The notes below the pieces were generated by a model that saw only the letters and a program-made list of their open reading frames with translations, was not told where the DNA came from and searched no databases. 64,000 nucleotides of DNA from VXYL01 sp963666465 (lineage in GTDB: Bacteria > Pseudomonadota > Gammaproteobacteria > Pseudomonadales > Azotimanducaceae): positions 558,001-622,000 of the forward strand of contig OY762824.1 of the NCBI GenBank assembly GCA_963666465.1. Direction: 5' to 3'. The position numbers were made by a program, and so were the translations under genes. Positions 18,721 to 27,727 of this stretch are shown one piece after another. Every line of letters begins with the position of its first letter. Position 1 is the first letter of the stretch.

Positions 18721-19572
18721 GTGGGATCGGCCGGTCGAGGGCTTGCTTGTGCATTGATCGCCGGGGTGGCGTCTTGGGGGGGCGTTGCCGATGACGAAGG
18801 CTATGTTGCGCCGCGGGGTCCGGGAGGCGTGCATCCGGATCTGAACGGCATCTGGCAAGCGCTGAACGAGGCCAACTATGACATCGAGCGACACATGGCG
18901 CGTCCTTCGATGGGGCTTCGCGACGGGCCGCATGGCCCGGTGCCGGACCTGAAGACGCTTTACATCGGCGCCGTGGCTTCGGTGCCGCCGAGCCTCGGCG
19001 TGGTCGAAGGCGGCAAGATTCCCTATACCCCTGAAGCTCTTGCCAAACGCGACGAGAACCGCGCTCATTGGGCCGAACGCGACCCCGAAGTGAAGTGCTT
19101 CCTGCCCGGCGTGCCCCGCGCCACCTACATGCCGCAGCCGTTCCAGATCATCCAGGGCGAGAATGCGCTGGAGATCGTCTATCAGTGGGCCGGCGCCAAC
19201 CGCAACATCTACAGCGAAGACCCTGGCCCCGCCCCGGTGGATTCGTGGATGGGGCAGTCGGTCGCCAGTTGGTATGGCGACACCTTGGCGCTCACCGTCA
19301 CGGGCCTGAACGAGATGACCTGGTTCGACCGTGCCGGCAATCACCACAGCAACCAGATGAAGGTGGTGGAGCGCTACACGCCCACCGGCCCCAACCATCT
19401 GCACTACGAAGCCACCATCGAGGACCCCGAGACCTTCACGGAGCCTTGGAAAATCTCCATGCCGCTCTACCGGCGCATGGAACAGAACGCAATGCTGCTC
19501 GACTTCAAGTGCGTCGCATTTGTCGAGGAACTGATGTACGGCGAGTGGCGCCGCAACCCATTGCCACGCTAG
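18721..19572 (+). CDS. Exported protein, paralogue of the next gene
   Basis: 283 residues from GTG 18721, which has GGAGG at 18711-18715 and gives a signal peptide (GLACALIAGVASWGG). The mature part carries PVDSWMGQSVASWYGDTLAL and EATIEDPETFTEPWKIS, matching motifs in the downstream gene (RRWLGDSVGHWEGDTLVV, SFTVEDPNVWEAPWSG). The family is a secreted beta-rich protein common in environmental proteobacteria and acidobacteria; function unknown. First gene of a same-strand cluster reaching 22833. An upstream start (18670) would remove the signal peptide. Confidence 0.75.
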   Translation: MGSAGRGLACALIAGVASWGGVADDEGYVAPRGPGGVHPDLNGIWQALNEANYDIERHMARPSMGLRDGPHGPVPDLKTLYIGAVASVPPSLGVVEGGKIPYTPEALAKRDENRAHWAERDPEVKCFLPGVPRATYMPQPFQIIQGENALEIVYQWAGANRNIYSEDPGPAPVDSWMGQSVASWYGDTLALTVTGLNEMTWFDRAGNHHSNQMKVVERYTPTGPNHLHYEATIEDPETFTEPWKISMPLYRRMEQNAMLLDFKCVAFVEELMYGEWRRNPLPR

Positions 19573-19595
19573 CCGCTCGCCCAAAGGAGGGATAC

Positions 19596-20642
19596 ATGAA
19601 CAGGCATCCGCTTTCCGCTTTCCTGCTCGCTGCGGTGCTGGCGACGGCGGCCGCGGCCGACATCCCGCGCACCGCCGACGGCACGCCGGACCTTTCCGGC
19701 TACTACGACGTTGCCACCCTCACGCCGGTGGATCGGCCGCAGATCTTCGGCGACAACGCCTTCCTCACCGTCGAGCAGGCCAAGGAGATCGAGGAACGCG
19801 CCGCCAGGGCGATGGCGGAAGGCTCGGCAGACCAGCCTCCCGACCGGGGCGCCCCGCCGGTGGGCGGCGACGGCTCGCCCGGCGCCGCCGGCAACGTCGG
19901 CGGCTACGACAGCTTCTGGATCGACAACGGCGAGCGCAACTTCGAGATCGACGGCAAGTTCCGCACCTCCATCGTCTATGACCCGCCGAACGGTCGCCGG
20001 CCGGCGATGACCCCGGCGGCGCAGGAGCGGGCCAAAGCGCGGCGCAGCTTCTGGCGCGAGAACACCGGCACCGCCTGGTGGCTGGAGAACGACGGGCCTG
20101 GGCCATACGATGACGTGGAGCTTCGCCCGCTCGCCGAACGCTGCCTGCTCGGCTTCAGCTCCACCGGCGGGCCGCCGATGATGCCGGCGCTGTACAACAA
20201 CCACAAGCGCATCGTCCAGACCCCCGACCACATCATGATCCTCACCGAGATGGTGCACGACGCCCGCATCGTGCGCATGAATGCCGACCATGCACCGGGC
20301 GAGGTGCGGCGCTGGCTCGGTGACTCGGTGGGCCACTGGGAAGGCGACACGCTGGTGGTGGACACCACCAACTTCAACGACACCCCGGCGCTTGGTCTTG
20401 CAACGCGTGATCTGCATGTGGTGGAACGGTTCAAGCGCCTGGATGAGGAAACACTGCTCTACAGCTTCACGGTCGAGGACCCGAACGTGTGGGAGGCGCC
20501 GTGGAGCGGCGAGTATCCGTGGCCCGCTACCGACGAGCCAGTGTACGAATACGCCTGCCATGAGGGGAACTATTCGCTCGGCAACATCCTGCGCGGCGCT
20601 CGTCGGCTCGAAGCCGAGGCACTGGCGGCAGGCGCGGAGTAG
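19596..20642 (+). CDS. Exported protein of the same family
   Basis: 348 residues with signal peptide MNRHPLSAFLLAAVLATAAA and a following ADIPRTADGTPDLSGYYDVA, the typical 'pdlsG.w' start of this exported family. The WLGDSVGHWEGDTLVVDTTN motif and the late VEDPNVWEAPWSGEYPW segment match the gene before it. ATG 19596 has a strong AAAGGAGG 7 nt upstream, and the gene lies 23 nt after its paralogue. Function unknown; no catalytic motif recognised. Confidence 0.8.
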   Translation: MNRHPLSAFLLAAVLATAAAADIPRTADGTPDLSGYYDVATLTPVDRPQIFGDNAFLTVEQAKEIEERAARAMAEGSADQPPDRGAPPVGGDGSPGAAGNVGGYDSFWIDNGERNFEIDGKFRTSIVYDPPNGRRPAMTPAAQERAKARRSFWRENTGTAWWLENDGPGPYDDVELRPLAERCLLGFSSTGGPPMMPALYNNHKRIVQTPDHIMILTEMVHDARIVRMNADHAPGEVRRWLGDSVGHWEGDTLVVDTTNFNDTPALGLATRDLHVVERFKRLDEETLLYSFTVEDPNVWEAPWSGEYPWPATDEPVYEYACHEGNYSLGNILRGARRLEAEALAAGAE

Positions 20643-20846
20643 GGCACTGGCCATCAAAACGGGGGTGCGTTAGGCGTGCCTGTTGGCAACCCGCCTGCAT
20701 GGACAGGGCGCAAGTCGATGGACTGTCCGGGGGGAGGACAGCTTGCCCTCCATCGCACCGAAGGCGCGCACGTGCTGGTTGTCGAGGCGCGTGCGGCGTA
20801 GTCGGCCACCACCGAAACCCCGTCAAGGAAACCAGGAGAGAAGCCG

Positions 20847-21305
20847 ATGAAACGAACCCTGAGCACCCTCGCCGCCGCGGCGACGCTGATGCTGTGCGCC
20901 CCGGCAAGCCAGGCGCACCATGCCTTCGGCGCCGAATTCGATCCCAATCGCCCGGTGCTCCTGCGCGGTCCGGTGGTGAAGATCGAGTGGACCAACCCCC
21001 ACGCCTGGTTCCACGTCGAGAACACCGAGGAGGACGGCACCAAGGTGGTGTGGATGGTGGAGGCCGGCACGCCGAACACCCTCCTGCGACGCGGCATCCA
21101 TCGCAACTCGGTGCCCATCGGCACACAGGTGGTGATCGACGGCTACCAGTCCAAGGACCTTTCCATGCGCGCGAACGGGCGCAACATGACCTTCGCCAAC
21201 GGCCAGTCGCTGTTCATGGGGTCGAGTGGCACGGGCGCCCCTCGCGACGGCGCAGACCCGACCGAACCGCCACGCCCGCAGGCCGAGGACACCGGCGGCG
21301 AGTGA
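20847..21305 (+). CDS. DUF6152-like exported protein
   Basis: 152 residues: signal peptide (MKRTLSTLAAAATLMLCAPA), then SQAHHAFGAEFDPNRPV and VKIEWTNPHAWFHVE, the hallmark of DUF6152 proteins, which are small periplasmic beta proteins. ATG 20847 with AGGAGAG upstream. These proteins commonly accompany the exported family of the two preceding genes and the small membrane proteins that follow, which supports one functional unit of unknown role. The tail (after about 130) is low-complexity and acidic. Confidence 0.75.
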   Translation: MKRTLSTLAAAATLMLCAPASQAHHAFGAEFDPNRPVLLRGPVVKIEWTNPHAWFHVENTEEDGTKVVWMVEAGTPNTLLRRGIHRNSVPIGTQVVIDGYQSKDLSMRANGRNMTFANGQSLFMGSSGTGAPRDGADPTEPPRPQAEDTGGE

Positions 21306-21342
21306 GAAGGCCCCACGACCGATCCTGAGGCCTTAAGCCGCC

Positions 21343-21897
21343 ATGCGCTCGTTCGCGGAGTGGCTCGACACCCATGCGTGGAGCACGGCGCTGCACGAGT
21401 CGCTGTGGATGTATCCCTTGATCGAATCCACCCACGTGCTGACGGTGATGCTGTTCGTCGGCATGTTGGCGATGGTGGACTTGCGCCTCGTGGGCCTCGC
21501 CTTCCGCAACGTGGCGGTGTCCCACCTGACCGGGCGGCTGCTGCCGTGGTCGGTGGCGGGGTTCGTCATCATGATCGCCACGGGCGTGCTGCTGTTCTAC
21601 GCCATTCCGGTGCGCACCTACGAGAGCGTCTGGTTCCGCGTCAAGGTCGTGCTCCTGATTGCCGGCGGCATCAACGCCTGGTGGTTCCACCGGCGCGTGC
21701 AGCGTGACCGGACGTTCTGGGACACGAGCCCAAAGCCGCCGATCGCCGTGCGCGTTGTCGGTGGCGTTTCGCTCGCGATCTGGGCCGGCGTCATCGTCTG
21801 CGGCCGCATGATCGCCTACAACTGGTTCGACTGCGACCGCGACCCCTCGCCCTTCGTGGCGTGGATGGCAGGCTGCGTGGTCGAGGCGTCGATGTAG
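21343..21897 (+). CDS. Small multi-pass membrane protein (DUF6644-like)
   Basis: 184 residues with four or five hydrophobic segments (for example VLTVMLFVGMLAMVDLRLVG, VAGFVIMIATGVLLFYAI, VVLLIAGGINAWWFH, LAIWAGVIVCGRMIAYNWF). The start SFAEWLDTHAWSTALHES resembles that of the next gene (TLEQTWIGQTIRESLWLFP), so they are paralogues. Conserved histidines in a small helical bundle could bind heme, which would fit the cytochrome c encoded two genes on; that is inference. Confidence 0.75.
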   Translation: MRSFAEWLDTHAWSTALHESLWMYPLIESTHVLTVMLFVGMLAMVDLRLVGLAFRNVAVSHLTGRLLPWSVAGFVIMIATGVLLFYAIPVRTYESVWFRVKVVLLIAGGINAWWFHRRVQRDRTFWDTSPKPPIAVRVVGGVSLAIWAGVIVCGRMIAYNWFDCDRDPSPFVAWMAGCVVEASM

Positions 21898-21901
21898 AGC
21901 G

Positions 21902-22366
21902 ATGTTCGAGACGTTCGACACCCTGGAGCAAACCTGGATCGGCCAGACCATCCGCGAGTCGCTGTGGCTGTTCCCGGGCATCGAGGCGGTGCATCTGCTG
22001 GGCCTCGCCATCCTCGGCGGCTCCGTGCTGGTGGTGGACTTGCGCCTTCTCGGGGCCGGCCTCACTCGCGCCACCGTGCCGGCGGTGCTTGCCTCCGCCC
22101 GACCGTGGTTCCTCGGCAGCCTCGCGCTGATGTTCGCCACCGGCATCCCGCTGTTCCTCTCCGAGGCGATCAAGTGCTACTACAACACCTCGTTCTGGGT
22201 GAAAATGGGTGCGCTCGCCATCGGCATCGTCTTCACGTTCGGCGTGCGCAACCGAGTCGCCATGCGCCGTGACGCGCCAAGATGGGCCACGGCCTTGGTG
22301 GGCGCCATTTCCCTGATGGTGTGGTTCACGGTGGCCGCCGCTGGGCGCTGGATCGGCTTCTCGTGA
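21902..22366 (+). CDS. Small multi-pass membrane protein, second paralogue
   Basis: 154 residues, four hydrophobic helices (VHLLGLAILGGSVLVVDLRL, GSLALMFATGIPLFLSEAI, VKMGALAIGIVFTFGV, ALVGAISLMVWFTVAAAGRW). ATG 21902 is 4 nt after the stop of its paralogue, and its stop overlaps the GTG of the cytochrome gene. Probably a membrane partner in an electron-transfer unit (inference). Confidence 0.75.
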   Translation: MFETFDTLEQTWIGQTIRESLWLFPGIEAVHLLGLAILGGSVLVVDLRLLGAGLTRATVPAVLASARPWFLGSLALMFATGIPLFLSEAIKCYYNTSFWVKMGALAIGIVFTFGVRNRVAMRRDAPRWATALVGAISLMVWFTVAAAGRWIGFS

Positions 22367-22833
22367 CTTCCGCTCGACCTCATGTTGCCCTTTGCCTTGG
22401 CGCTGCCGTGCTCCTGTCTGCCTGCGACGCCGAGGAAGCGGCGAGCGTGCCGATGCAACCCGTGGGCAACATGAAGCAAACCATGGACTGGGTGCTGGAC
22501 CCAGCCGCCGACGTGATCTGGGGCTTCGCCGGCACTGTGATGACCGCCGAAGGCGAAACCGATCTTGCGCCAAAGAGCGACGAAGACTGGGCGCAGGTAA
22601 AGCATGCCGCCTGGGTGCTTGCCGAAAGCGGCAACCTCCTGATGATGCCGGGCCTGGCCGAGCAAGGTGCCGACTGGCTGGAATACTCCCAGGGCCTGCG
22701 CAGCATGGGGAACCGCCTGATCGAAGTGGCTCAAGCCCAAGACCCCGACGCCCTCTTCGAAGCCGGCGGCCACCTCTACAACATCTGCTTGGCCTGCCAC
22801 CAAGCCTATGCCCGCGAACCGGAGCAGGATTGA
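22363..22833 (+). CDS. Monoheme cytochrome c lipoprotein
   Basis: 156 residues. GTG 22363 overlaps the previous stop by 4 nt (GTGA) and gives a lipoprotein signal ending LLSAC at C21. A single heme-binding CLACH (142-146) sits at the C-terminus, after the helical pattern of cytochrome c-prime-like domains. Expected to be exported and lipid-anchored. Coupling to the two small membrane proteins suggests a shared redox role. Confidence 0.75.
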   Translation: MTSARPHVALCLGAAVLLSACDAEEAASVPMQPVGNMKQTMDWVLDPAADVIWGFAGTVMTAEGETDLAPKSDEDWAQVKHAAWVLAESGNLLMMPGLAEQGADWLEYSQGLRSMGNRLIEVAQAQDPDALFEAGGHLYNICLACHQAYAREPEQD

Positions 22834-22857
22834 CGCTTACAGGGAGTGAGTGAACGC

Positions 22858-23268
22858 ATGAGCGACACCGTCACGATTTCCACGGTCGAGTACGATCACC
22901 TCTGCGCCATGGCGGAGGAACTCGCCGACATGCGGGCGGCGCTGTCGGTGGAGGCGCGCATCGAAGCTGGCATCGAGGAATTGGTGCCCGCCACGGTGGC
23001 GGACCGCCTGATCGACGGCGAAAATCCCCTCAGGGTCTGGCGGGACTACCGAGGCATGTCGCAATCTGGCCTTGCCCGTGCGGCCGGCGTTGATCGCGTG
23101 CAGCTCGCCGACATCGAAGCTGGACGCGCCAACGGTTCCGTGCGTACTCTGGTTGCGCTTGCCGATGCCCTCGGCGTGACACTCGACGACTTGGTTCTCG
23201 CGCGCAGCTCTCGCGAAAACCCGTCAAATGCGGGAAGCGCGTTGAATCGCCGCCATCAGACCCCATAA
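22858..23268 (+). CDS. XRE-type HTH antitoxin-like regulator
   Basis: 136 residues. The N-terminal helix TISTVEYDHLCAMAEELADM is typical of prevent-host-death-like dimerisation segments, and the C-terminal half is a clear HTH (LRVWRDYRGMSQSGLARAAG, then DIEAGRANGSVRTLVALADA). Such proteins are HigA/RelB-like antitoxins or autoregulators. No toxin is adjacent: the upstream gene is a cytochrome and the downstream one a GIY-YIG-like protein. A GTG four codons earlier is possible. Confidence 0.8.
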   Translation: MSDTVTISTVEYDHLCAMAEELADMRAALSVEARIEAGIEELVPATVADRLIDGENPLRVWRDYRGMSQSGLARAAGVDRVQLADIEAGRANGSVRTLVALADALGVTLDDLVLARSSRENPSNAGSALNRRHQTP

Positions 23269-23337
23269 CGGGCGGCGGTGTTGCCAGGGTGCATAAGGCC
23301 GTCGCTGCCACCCAAATCGCTATCGGGGAAATCAACA

Positions 23338-23550
23338 ATGGATAGAGATACTTACAAGTACCACTTCAAGCACGGTAACAAGATTCTGCACACCGGCATC
23401 ACCAACGATCTCGATCGGCGGGAGCGGGAGCACCAGCGCGACGTCGATCCCAAGGGCCATATCCTCCAAGTCGGTCGTCGCACCACACGCGACGCCGCGA
23501 AGTCCTGGGAGGATGGCCAGCGAGCCAAGGGAAAACCCACCGGCCCCTAG
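23338..23550 (+). CDS. Small GIY-YIG-like protein
   Basis: 70 residues. KYHFKHGNKILHTGITNDLD followed by RREREHQ matches the core of short GIY-YIG-type proteins (tyrosine strand, glycine strand, then Arg and His). Full GIY-YIG nucleases also need a downstream Glu; the short C-terminus DAAKSWEDGQRAKGK has Glu and may supply it. Nuclease activity is therefore uncertain. ATG 23338, weak ribosome-binding site (GGGGAA). Confidence 0.65.
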   Translation: MDRDTYKYHFKHGNKILHTGITNDLDRREREHQRDVDPKGHILQVGRRTTRDAAKSWEDGQRAKGKPTGP

Positions 23551-23642
23551 CCTGACGGGTCGGAGGACATGGCCCGCAATGCATCCGCTGGTGAGAACGT
23601 GGCGACAAAGCAAGGCAACGCCCCGACAGGGAGGAAGCATAC

Positions 23643-23935
23643 GTGAGCGATGATCTGTTTCGTCTCGTCGAGTTCGACGAGGGAGGGAGGTAAGCGGCAA
23701 GGGCACCAAACGCTTGGTGTGCAACATCGAGGGCGGTGGCAAGCTCGCGATCTGGGGCGAAGAACGGAATAGACGCAACATCGACGCCGTGCTCGCGGCT
23801 GGCCTGCCTTGTGTCGTACGTTGCGCTTCCGTGGAGCCGAAGCCTTGGGCGAAGGAGCATGGGCACACCCATTGGGTGCCGCAGCATGTGCGCTTGGATG
23901 TGTGCGGGCAAATGGACATGGGGGGCAAGCCATAG
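23643..23935 (+). pseudogene. Unrecognised small gene, one-base insertion
   Basis: GTG 23643 begins SDDLFRLVEFDEGG, then stops at TAA near 23690. Removing one G from GGGAGGGAGG joins EVSGKGTKRLVCNIEGGGK and LAIWGEERNRRNIDAVLAAG up to the TAG at 23935. The join gives a plausible soluble protein of about 97 residues. I do not recognise it. The repair lies in a G-rich run, so a sequencing indel is possible. Confidence 0.5.
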
Positions 23936-24119
23936 CCCGTGCAACGCGTGACCGGCCAGCGCTCGACCCAGACGAGGGAGCAATTCGCAGCGGCGCTGCC
24001 GTTGGCGTGTCGGGTTGGCAGGACGTGCGACGCCGATGGTGTTGGGGTTGCGCACTCCGAACAAATTGCTTGGACACCACTGCTCGCCGCAACGCGGATG
24101 CTGCGGACATGCGCGCCGA

Positions 24120-24420
24120 TCAAACCGCGATTTCGTCGATGTGTTCCAGACTGGCATAGATTGCATCGCACGGTTTGTCGTCGCAGAGCAGGCTGTCTGC
24201 CAGTGCCGCTTGGGTGTGGGGAAGGAACCCGCACCTTCGTCGGCGAGTGCGTTGGTGTCGATGTTCCTTATCTCGTCGGCCACGACACGAAGCTGCATGA
24301 TCGAGTTTGCGAGGCCGAGCCAGACTTCATCGAGGAGAGTCAGTTTGACGCCATCAACCACTGTTTGAATGGGCTGGGTTACAAAACCGTCATAGAGCAG
24401 TTCAACGGCGGAATCGACGT
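24120..24420 (-). pseudogene. Unrecognised small gene, frame-disrupted
   Basis: On the minus strand one frame reads VVDGVKLTLLDEVWLGLANS then IMQLRVVADEIRNIDTNALA. About 50 nt later another frame gives HTQAALADSLLCDDKPCDAI then YASLEHIDEIAV and a stop at 24120. Both halves look like real protein and run in sequence, so one frameshift near 24235 is likely. Family unknown. From 23936 to 24119 I see nothing. Confidence 0.4.
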
Positions 24421-24462
24421 CTTGCTGGCACCATAGGTCACAGCCGGGTCACGCGCCCCACG

Positions 24463-25068
24463 TCACATTTCGGCGACGCTATCCAGCACGAGTCGATGGA
24501 GCCGCCGCTCCCACTCTTCGAACTCGTGGTCAAGATCAGGGCGGGGTTCGAGCGGTATCCAGTAGCAAAGCCACGGATCGTGGTCCCCGTCTTTTACCTC
24601 CCACCTGTCGGGCGTTGTCTCGGACGTACGGAAGTGAAAAAACGACCGATCCATTCGACCGGCCAGAATCCCGGCAGGGATCCATCCCTCCTTACCCGAC
24701 AGCCTGACTTTTGCACTATCGCCCTGACGTTCGACTACCTCCAGCCAATGGGCGCGCGGAACTTCGAAGTCGAGAGGTGTTTCGCGAGCAGCAGGTTCCT
24801 GATAAAGCATGGAACCCCGAACCGGTGCACGGCTGGAGTCAGTCAACGGCACCTCGATCGACGCAAGGAAGCGAACGCGTTCAAACGACGTGAGGCCCGT
24901 TTCCTCGGCGACCTCCCGGTCTGCTGCGAACTCGTACGACTCGCCTTCTTCGACGGTACCCGCTGGTACTTGAACGCCAACGTCTTGCGGCTTGAACACC
25001 AGCAGCTCCGGAACGCCGGCCTCGCTGATCCGCGTCACGTATGCTGTGACTTTCCTGATTACTTCCAT
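24463..25068 (-). CDS. Nudix hydrolase
   Basis: 201 residues with a complete Nudix box, G37-TVEEGESYEFAADREVAEETGL at 37-59 (Gx5Ex7REUxEExGU), so it should bind a divalent metal and hydrolyse a nucleoside diphosphate-linked substrate. The C-terminal third (EGWIPAGILAGRM, YWIPLEPRPDLDHEFEEWER) is an added aromatic and acidic region that may set substrate choice. ATG 25068. Flanked by relics, no operon partner. Confidence 0.85.
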   Translation of the reverse strand: MEVIRKVTAYVTRISEAGVPELLVFKPQDVGVQVPAGTVEEGESYEFAADREVAEETGLTSFERVRFLASIEVPLTDSSRAPVRGSMLYQEPAARETPLDFEVPRAHWLEVVERQGDSAKVRLSGKEGWIPAGILAGRMDRSFFHFRTSETTPDRWEVKDGDHDPWLCYWIPLEPRPDLDHEFEEWERRLHRLVLDSVAEM

Positions 25069-25080
25069 TGCCTGGTCTCG

Positions 25081-25422
25081 CTACAACAAATGCAGTCCTC
25101 GCGCCCCGTTTGGGAGCGTCGCGATGCAGGCGGTCAGTGACGACCGGAAGTCTCCTTCCGGTCGTCTCCAACCCGTTCGCCACGGGGTTCGGCGCGTCAT
25201 CAGCAGGACCGGCGTGTCGAAATGATCGCCCAGAACGGTCGGCTGCTTGACTTGGATCGTTCGGACTTCCGGCAACCTCGTTGCCCCGGCTCGACCACGA
25301 CTTCGGAAAACCGACGAATTGGTGGTCCCCAGATCAATGCCAATGACGCGACGGCGGCGCCGATCCGCGACGGCAACATCGACATCGAGCGGCGTGATCA
25401 GGGCCAGATCGCTGCCTGCCAT
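25081..25422 (-). pseudogene. Hsp70-like N-terminal fragment
   Basis: The segment RRRRVIGIDLGTTNSSVFRS is the phosphate-1 loop that opens Hsp70/DnaK-like ATPases, followed by PEVRTIQVKQPTVLGDHFDT and PVL, as in divergent Hsp70 relatives. After about residue 75 the similarity ends and the frame closes at 113 residues instead of more than 500. Treat as a truncated relic. Confidence 0.5.
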
Positions 25423-25878
25423 CGATCAATAGTTCTCAACTGGCCGAATGGGCCGCTAACCATACGCCAAGGTACCAGCGTGGGCCACCGGCGGCAGCTA
25501 TTCGACGCTCGTATGGCGCCGGGTTCCCTCGGTTGCCGACGTCAACCACCACGCCACTCGAGAGCCCAAATCTTGGCTCCGGGCCAACCGCGTCCGCAAA
25601 GCGGTCTCGCCTGTTCCACTGGCCGTCCGCCGCGCTCGGAGTACCGATCCGCCTTGTGACCAAATGTCCCGGAGCGAATCGACGGGGCGCCGCCAACCCG
25701 AAGCCGGCGCGCCTCGCCAAGAATCACGAGACCGAAGCTCCTGGGCTCAGGACGCACCGTTGCCAGCCGCTGCTGGCCTGTCCTTGACCCGCAGATCCTT
25801 CGATCAAGGGTTGCAGGTTGCGTTTTGGCACCGCTCCTGCCACGCTGTCGAAACGATGGCGCTCGCAGAAAATCCACC
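25423..25878 (+). other. Gene-poor stretch, possible relic
   Basis: About 455 nt without a supported gene. Minus-strand frames stay open across parts of it and could be decayed 5' or neighbouring sequence of the Hsp70-like fragment, but no family motif was recognised. The last 30 nt precede the FitA-like start. Confidence 0.3.
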
Positions 25879-26127
25879 ATGGCAACCATCAACGTCAGAC
25901 TGCTCGCCGACGATGTGGTACGCGACTTGAAGCTTCGGGCAACTCGCCACAACCGCTCGCTCGAAGGCGAGGTGCGTCACATTCTCTTAGACGCCGTCAG
26001 GGGCGATCTGTCTGCCAAGAGATCTGCCTTTCTTGCCCGGACGGCCGAACTGCGTTGCGCCTCCGAAGGACGCACCCAGACTCCCGCAGAGCTTCTCATC
26101 CGCGAAGACCGCGATCACGGCCACTGA
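25879..26127 (+). CDS. FitA-like ribbon-helix-helix antitoxin
   Basis: 82 residues. MATINVRLLADDVVRDLKLR then ATRHNRSLEGEVRHIL is the Arc/MetJ-type ribbon-helix-helix of FitA antitoxins, which bind operator DNA and inhibit the paired PIN toxin through the C-terminal tail. ATG 25879. The toxin gene begins 6 nt after its stop, a standard two-gene module. Confidence 0.85.
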   Translation: MATINVRLLADDVVRDLKLRATRHNRSLEGEVRHILLDAVRGDLSAKRSAFLARTAELRCASEGRTQTPAELLIREDRDHGH

Positions 26128-26133
26128 TCCGCC

Positions 26134-26562
26134 GTGGCCCTGGTGGTTGACGCGAGCGTCGCGGTCAAATGGCTCGTCGTCGAGGACGGTTCGGATGCCG
26201 CGCGCGACCTTCTCGACGACGAGGAGGAACTCCATGCCCCGCGGCTGCTTGTTTCCGAAGTAGCCAACGCCATCTGGCGAAAGGTCCGCCTTGGCCAGGT
26301 TGACCGCGACTCCGCAGCCCAGCTCATCGCAACCACGGCGGACACGCCGGTCCGATGGCACGCCGACGAGACCATCGGTGCCGACGCCATCCGACTCGCC
26401 CTTGTCCTCGACCGCCCGGTCTATGACCTGATGTACCTCGCGTTGGCGCAACTACTTGGTGCCCGCGTCATCACCGCTGACCAGCGTTTCGCCAACGCGC
26501 TTGCGAGCACGGATCACGGCGATCTCGTTGTGCTGCTGACCGATCCAACCGGCCGCGGATAG
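26134..26562 (+). CDS. PIN-domain toxin (VapC/FitB-like)
   Basis: 142 residues. PIN acidic residues are present: D6 in ALVVDASVAVKWLV, E in HAPRLLVSEVANAIWRK, and the distal pair in PVYDLMYLALAQLLGARVIT and ADQRF. PIN toxins cleave RNA, often tRNA. GTG start 26134. The gene is intact and paired with the FitA-like antitoxin, so this is probably a working toxin-antitoxin system. Confidence 0.88.
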   Translation: MALVVDASVAVKWLVVEDGSDAARDLLDDEEELHAPRLLVSEVANAIWRKVRLGQVDRDSAAQLIATTADTPVRWHADETIGADAIRLALVLDRPVYDLMYLALAQLLGARVITADQRFANALASTDHGDLVVLLTDPTGRG

Positions 26563-26709
26563 CCACTCGACCGTGACAGCCAATGCGACCTTCCTGCCGG
26601 ACCTGTTGCCGCGCCCCTGGGCCCCACAGCAGGGCCATGGCATCCAGCCGATGGGGGCTGTTTGTCGGCAATGGTGCCAACGCAGGTCCCGGCCGAGGTG
26701 CTTGGCAAC

Positions 26710-27387
26710 TCAGTCCTGCGCTTCCAGCAAGGTGGAGACTTCCTGCCCGCCAATCGCCTCCCAGAATGAATGCAGCCCCCGCCGCCTAACGGGGTCCAAC
26801 TTGGCCTTGGCGCGCCCAGCGTAACTGATGCTCGGGTTGAGATAGCGGTTGAGTTCGCGGGCGATGTCGATCACGGGGTGCCCGTAACGCCGGCCCTGCC
26901 CCCTTTCGCGTTCGCGCACGACGACCCTGGCTAGAACGTCGAGAGTCGAATCGAGCATCGCGTCGACGCGCACGCCGCTCGGAAGATCGGTGTTCTTCTC
27001 GACGTAGCTGACGACGCTCGTTCGGGCTTCGTCGAGCATTCCTGGAAGGATCACCGTGTTGGAAACCAGTTGCGCGGTGATTCGGTCGACGGACTCGGCG
27101 AAGCGTTCGAAGACCACGCCATCGCCGAGTATCGCGGGGAGGTTGTCCAGAAACCCCAGGTACGATATGTCAATGAACCGGTGATTCGTGTCGGGCGTGT
27201 ACGCGTACACCTTGTCCTTGGGGCCCTGCACCTTGGACTCGGAAACCACTAGGTGCTTCGCGGAGGGACTGTAGGCGAGTACGTCGATGTCGCTCCACCC
27301 GCCTCCCTCCGTTTGGAACGGAAACCGGACCTTGGTCCAGTAGCCGGCCAGTATCCATTCGGCTTCCACGACGATTTCCACCGCCAT
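26710..27387 (-). CDS. Putative restriction-like PD-(D/E)XK protein
   Basis: 225 residues. WSDIDVLAYSPSAKHLVVSE then SKVQG has the spacing of a restriction-endonuclease fold (D33 or D35, then E50-x-K52). The rest is alpha-helical with basic patches (RVVVRERERGQGRRYGHP). No methyltransferase partner adjoins it, so a classical restriction pair is not supported; a stand-alone nuclease or a phage-defence gene are options. ATG 27387; a slightly longer form is possible. Confidence 0.5.
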   Translation of the reverse strand: MAVEIVVEAEWILAGYWTKVRFPFQTEGGGWSDIDVLAYSPSAKHLVVSESKVQGPKDKVYAYTPDTNHRFIDISYLGFLDNLPAILGDGVVFERFAESVDRITAQLVSNTVILPGMLDEARTSVVSYVEKNTDLPSGVRVDAMLDSTLDVLARVVVRERERGQGRRYGHPVIDIARELNRYLNPSISYAGRAKAKLDPVRRRGLHSFWEAIGGQEVSTLLEAQD

Positions 27388-27727
27388 TGGTTCTGACACC
27401 TGGATTCTCCTGCAAATGGTCGGGCTCAGAATGAGGGAGACTGTAAAATACGCCGAACCGCAGCGCCACCGACTGAAAACGGCGCTAGCTCCTAGCCTCT
27501 CGCAGTGGGGGAACCCGCCACCCTGCATCGGCAATCTGCTGGCTACCAACCAACAACTATACATCATCCTCCATCTTGGACGTTCGCGATTCAGGCACGC
27601 CGCGGGGGACCGCGCGCACGGCGCGCTTTGGCTCATGCCCACCCGACAATACCTCGGAGTCGACGAGCATGGCGTCCCACCTAGCCGTATAGTCTGTCTG
27701 ACGTTCGCCGCCGGAGGCGTCTATCGC
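27388..27727 (+). other. Gene-poor stretch
   Basis: About 340 nt with no supported gene. A minus-strand frame contains MLVDSEVLSG, reminiscent of a PIN toxin start, but nothing that follows fits, and it opposes the antitoxin relic downstream. The minus-strand sequence near 27450 holds AT-rich promoter-like DNA for the restriction-like gene. Confidence 0.3.

Noticed and set aside
27590..27700. PIN-toxin-like minus-strand start (MLVDSEVLSG)
   Set aside because: Nothing after the first ten residues matches the family, and it is in opposite orientation to the adjacent Phd-like relic.
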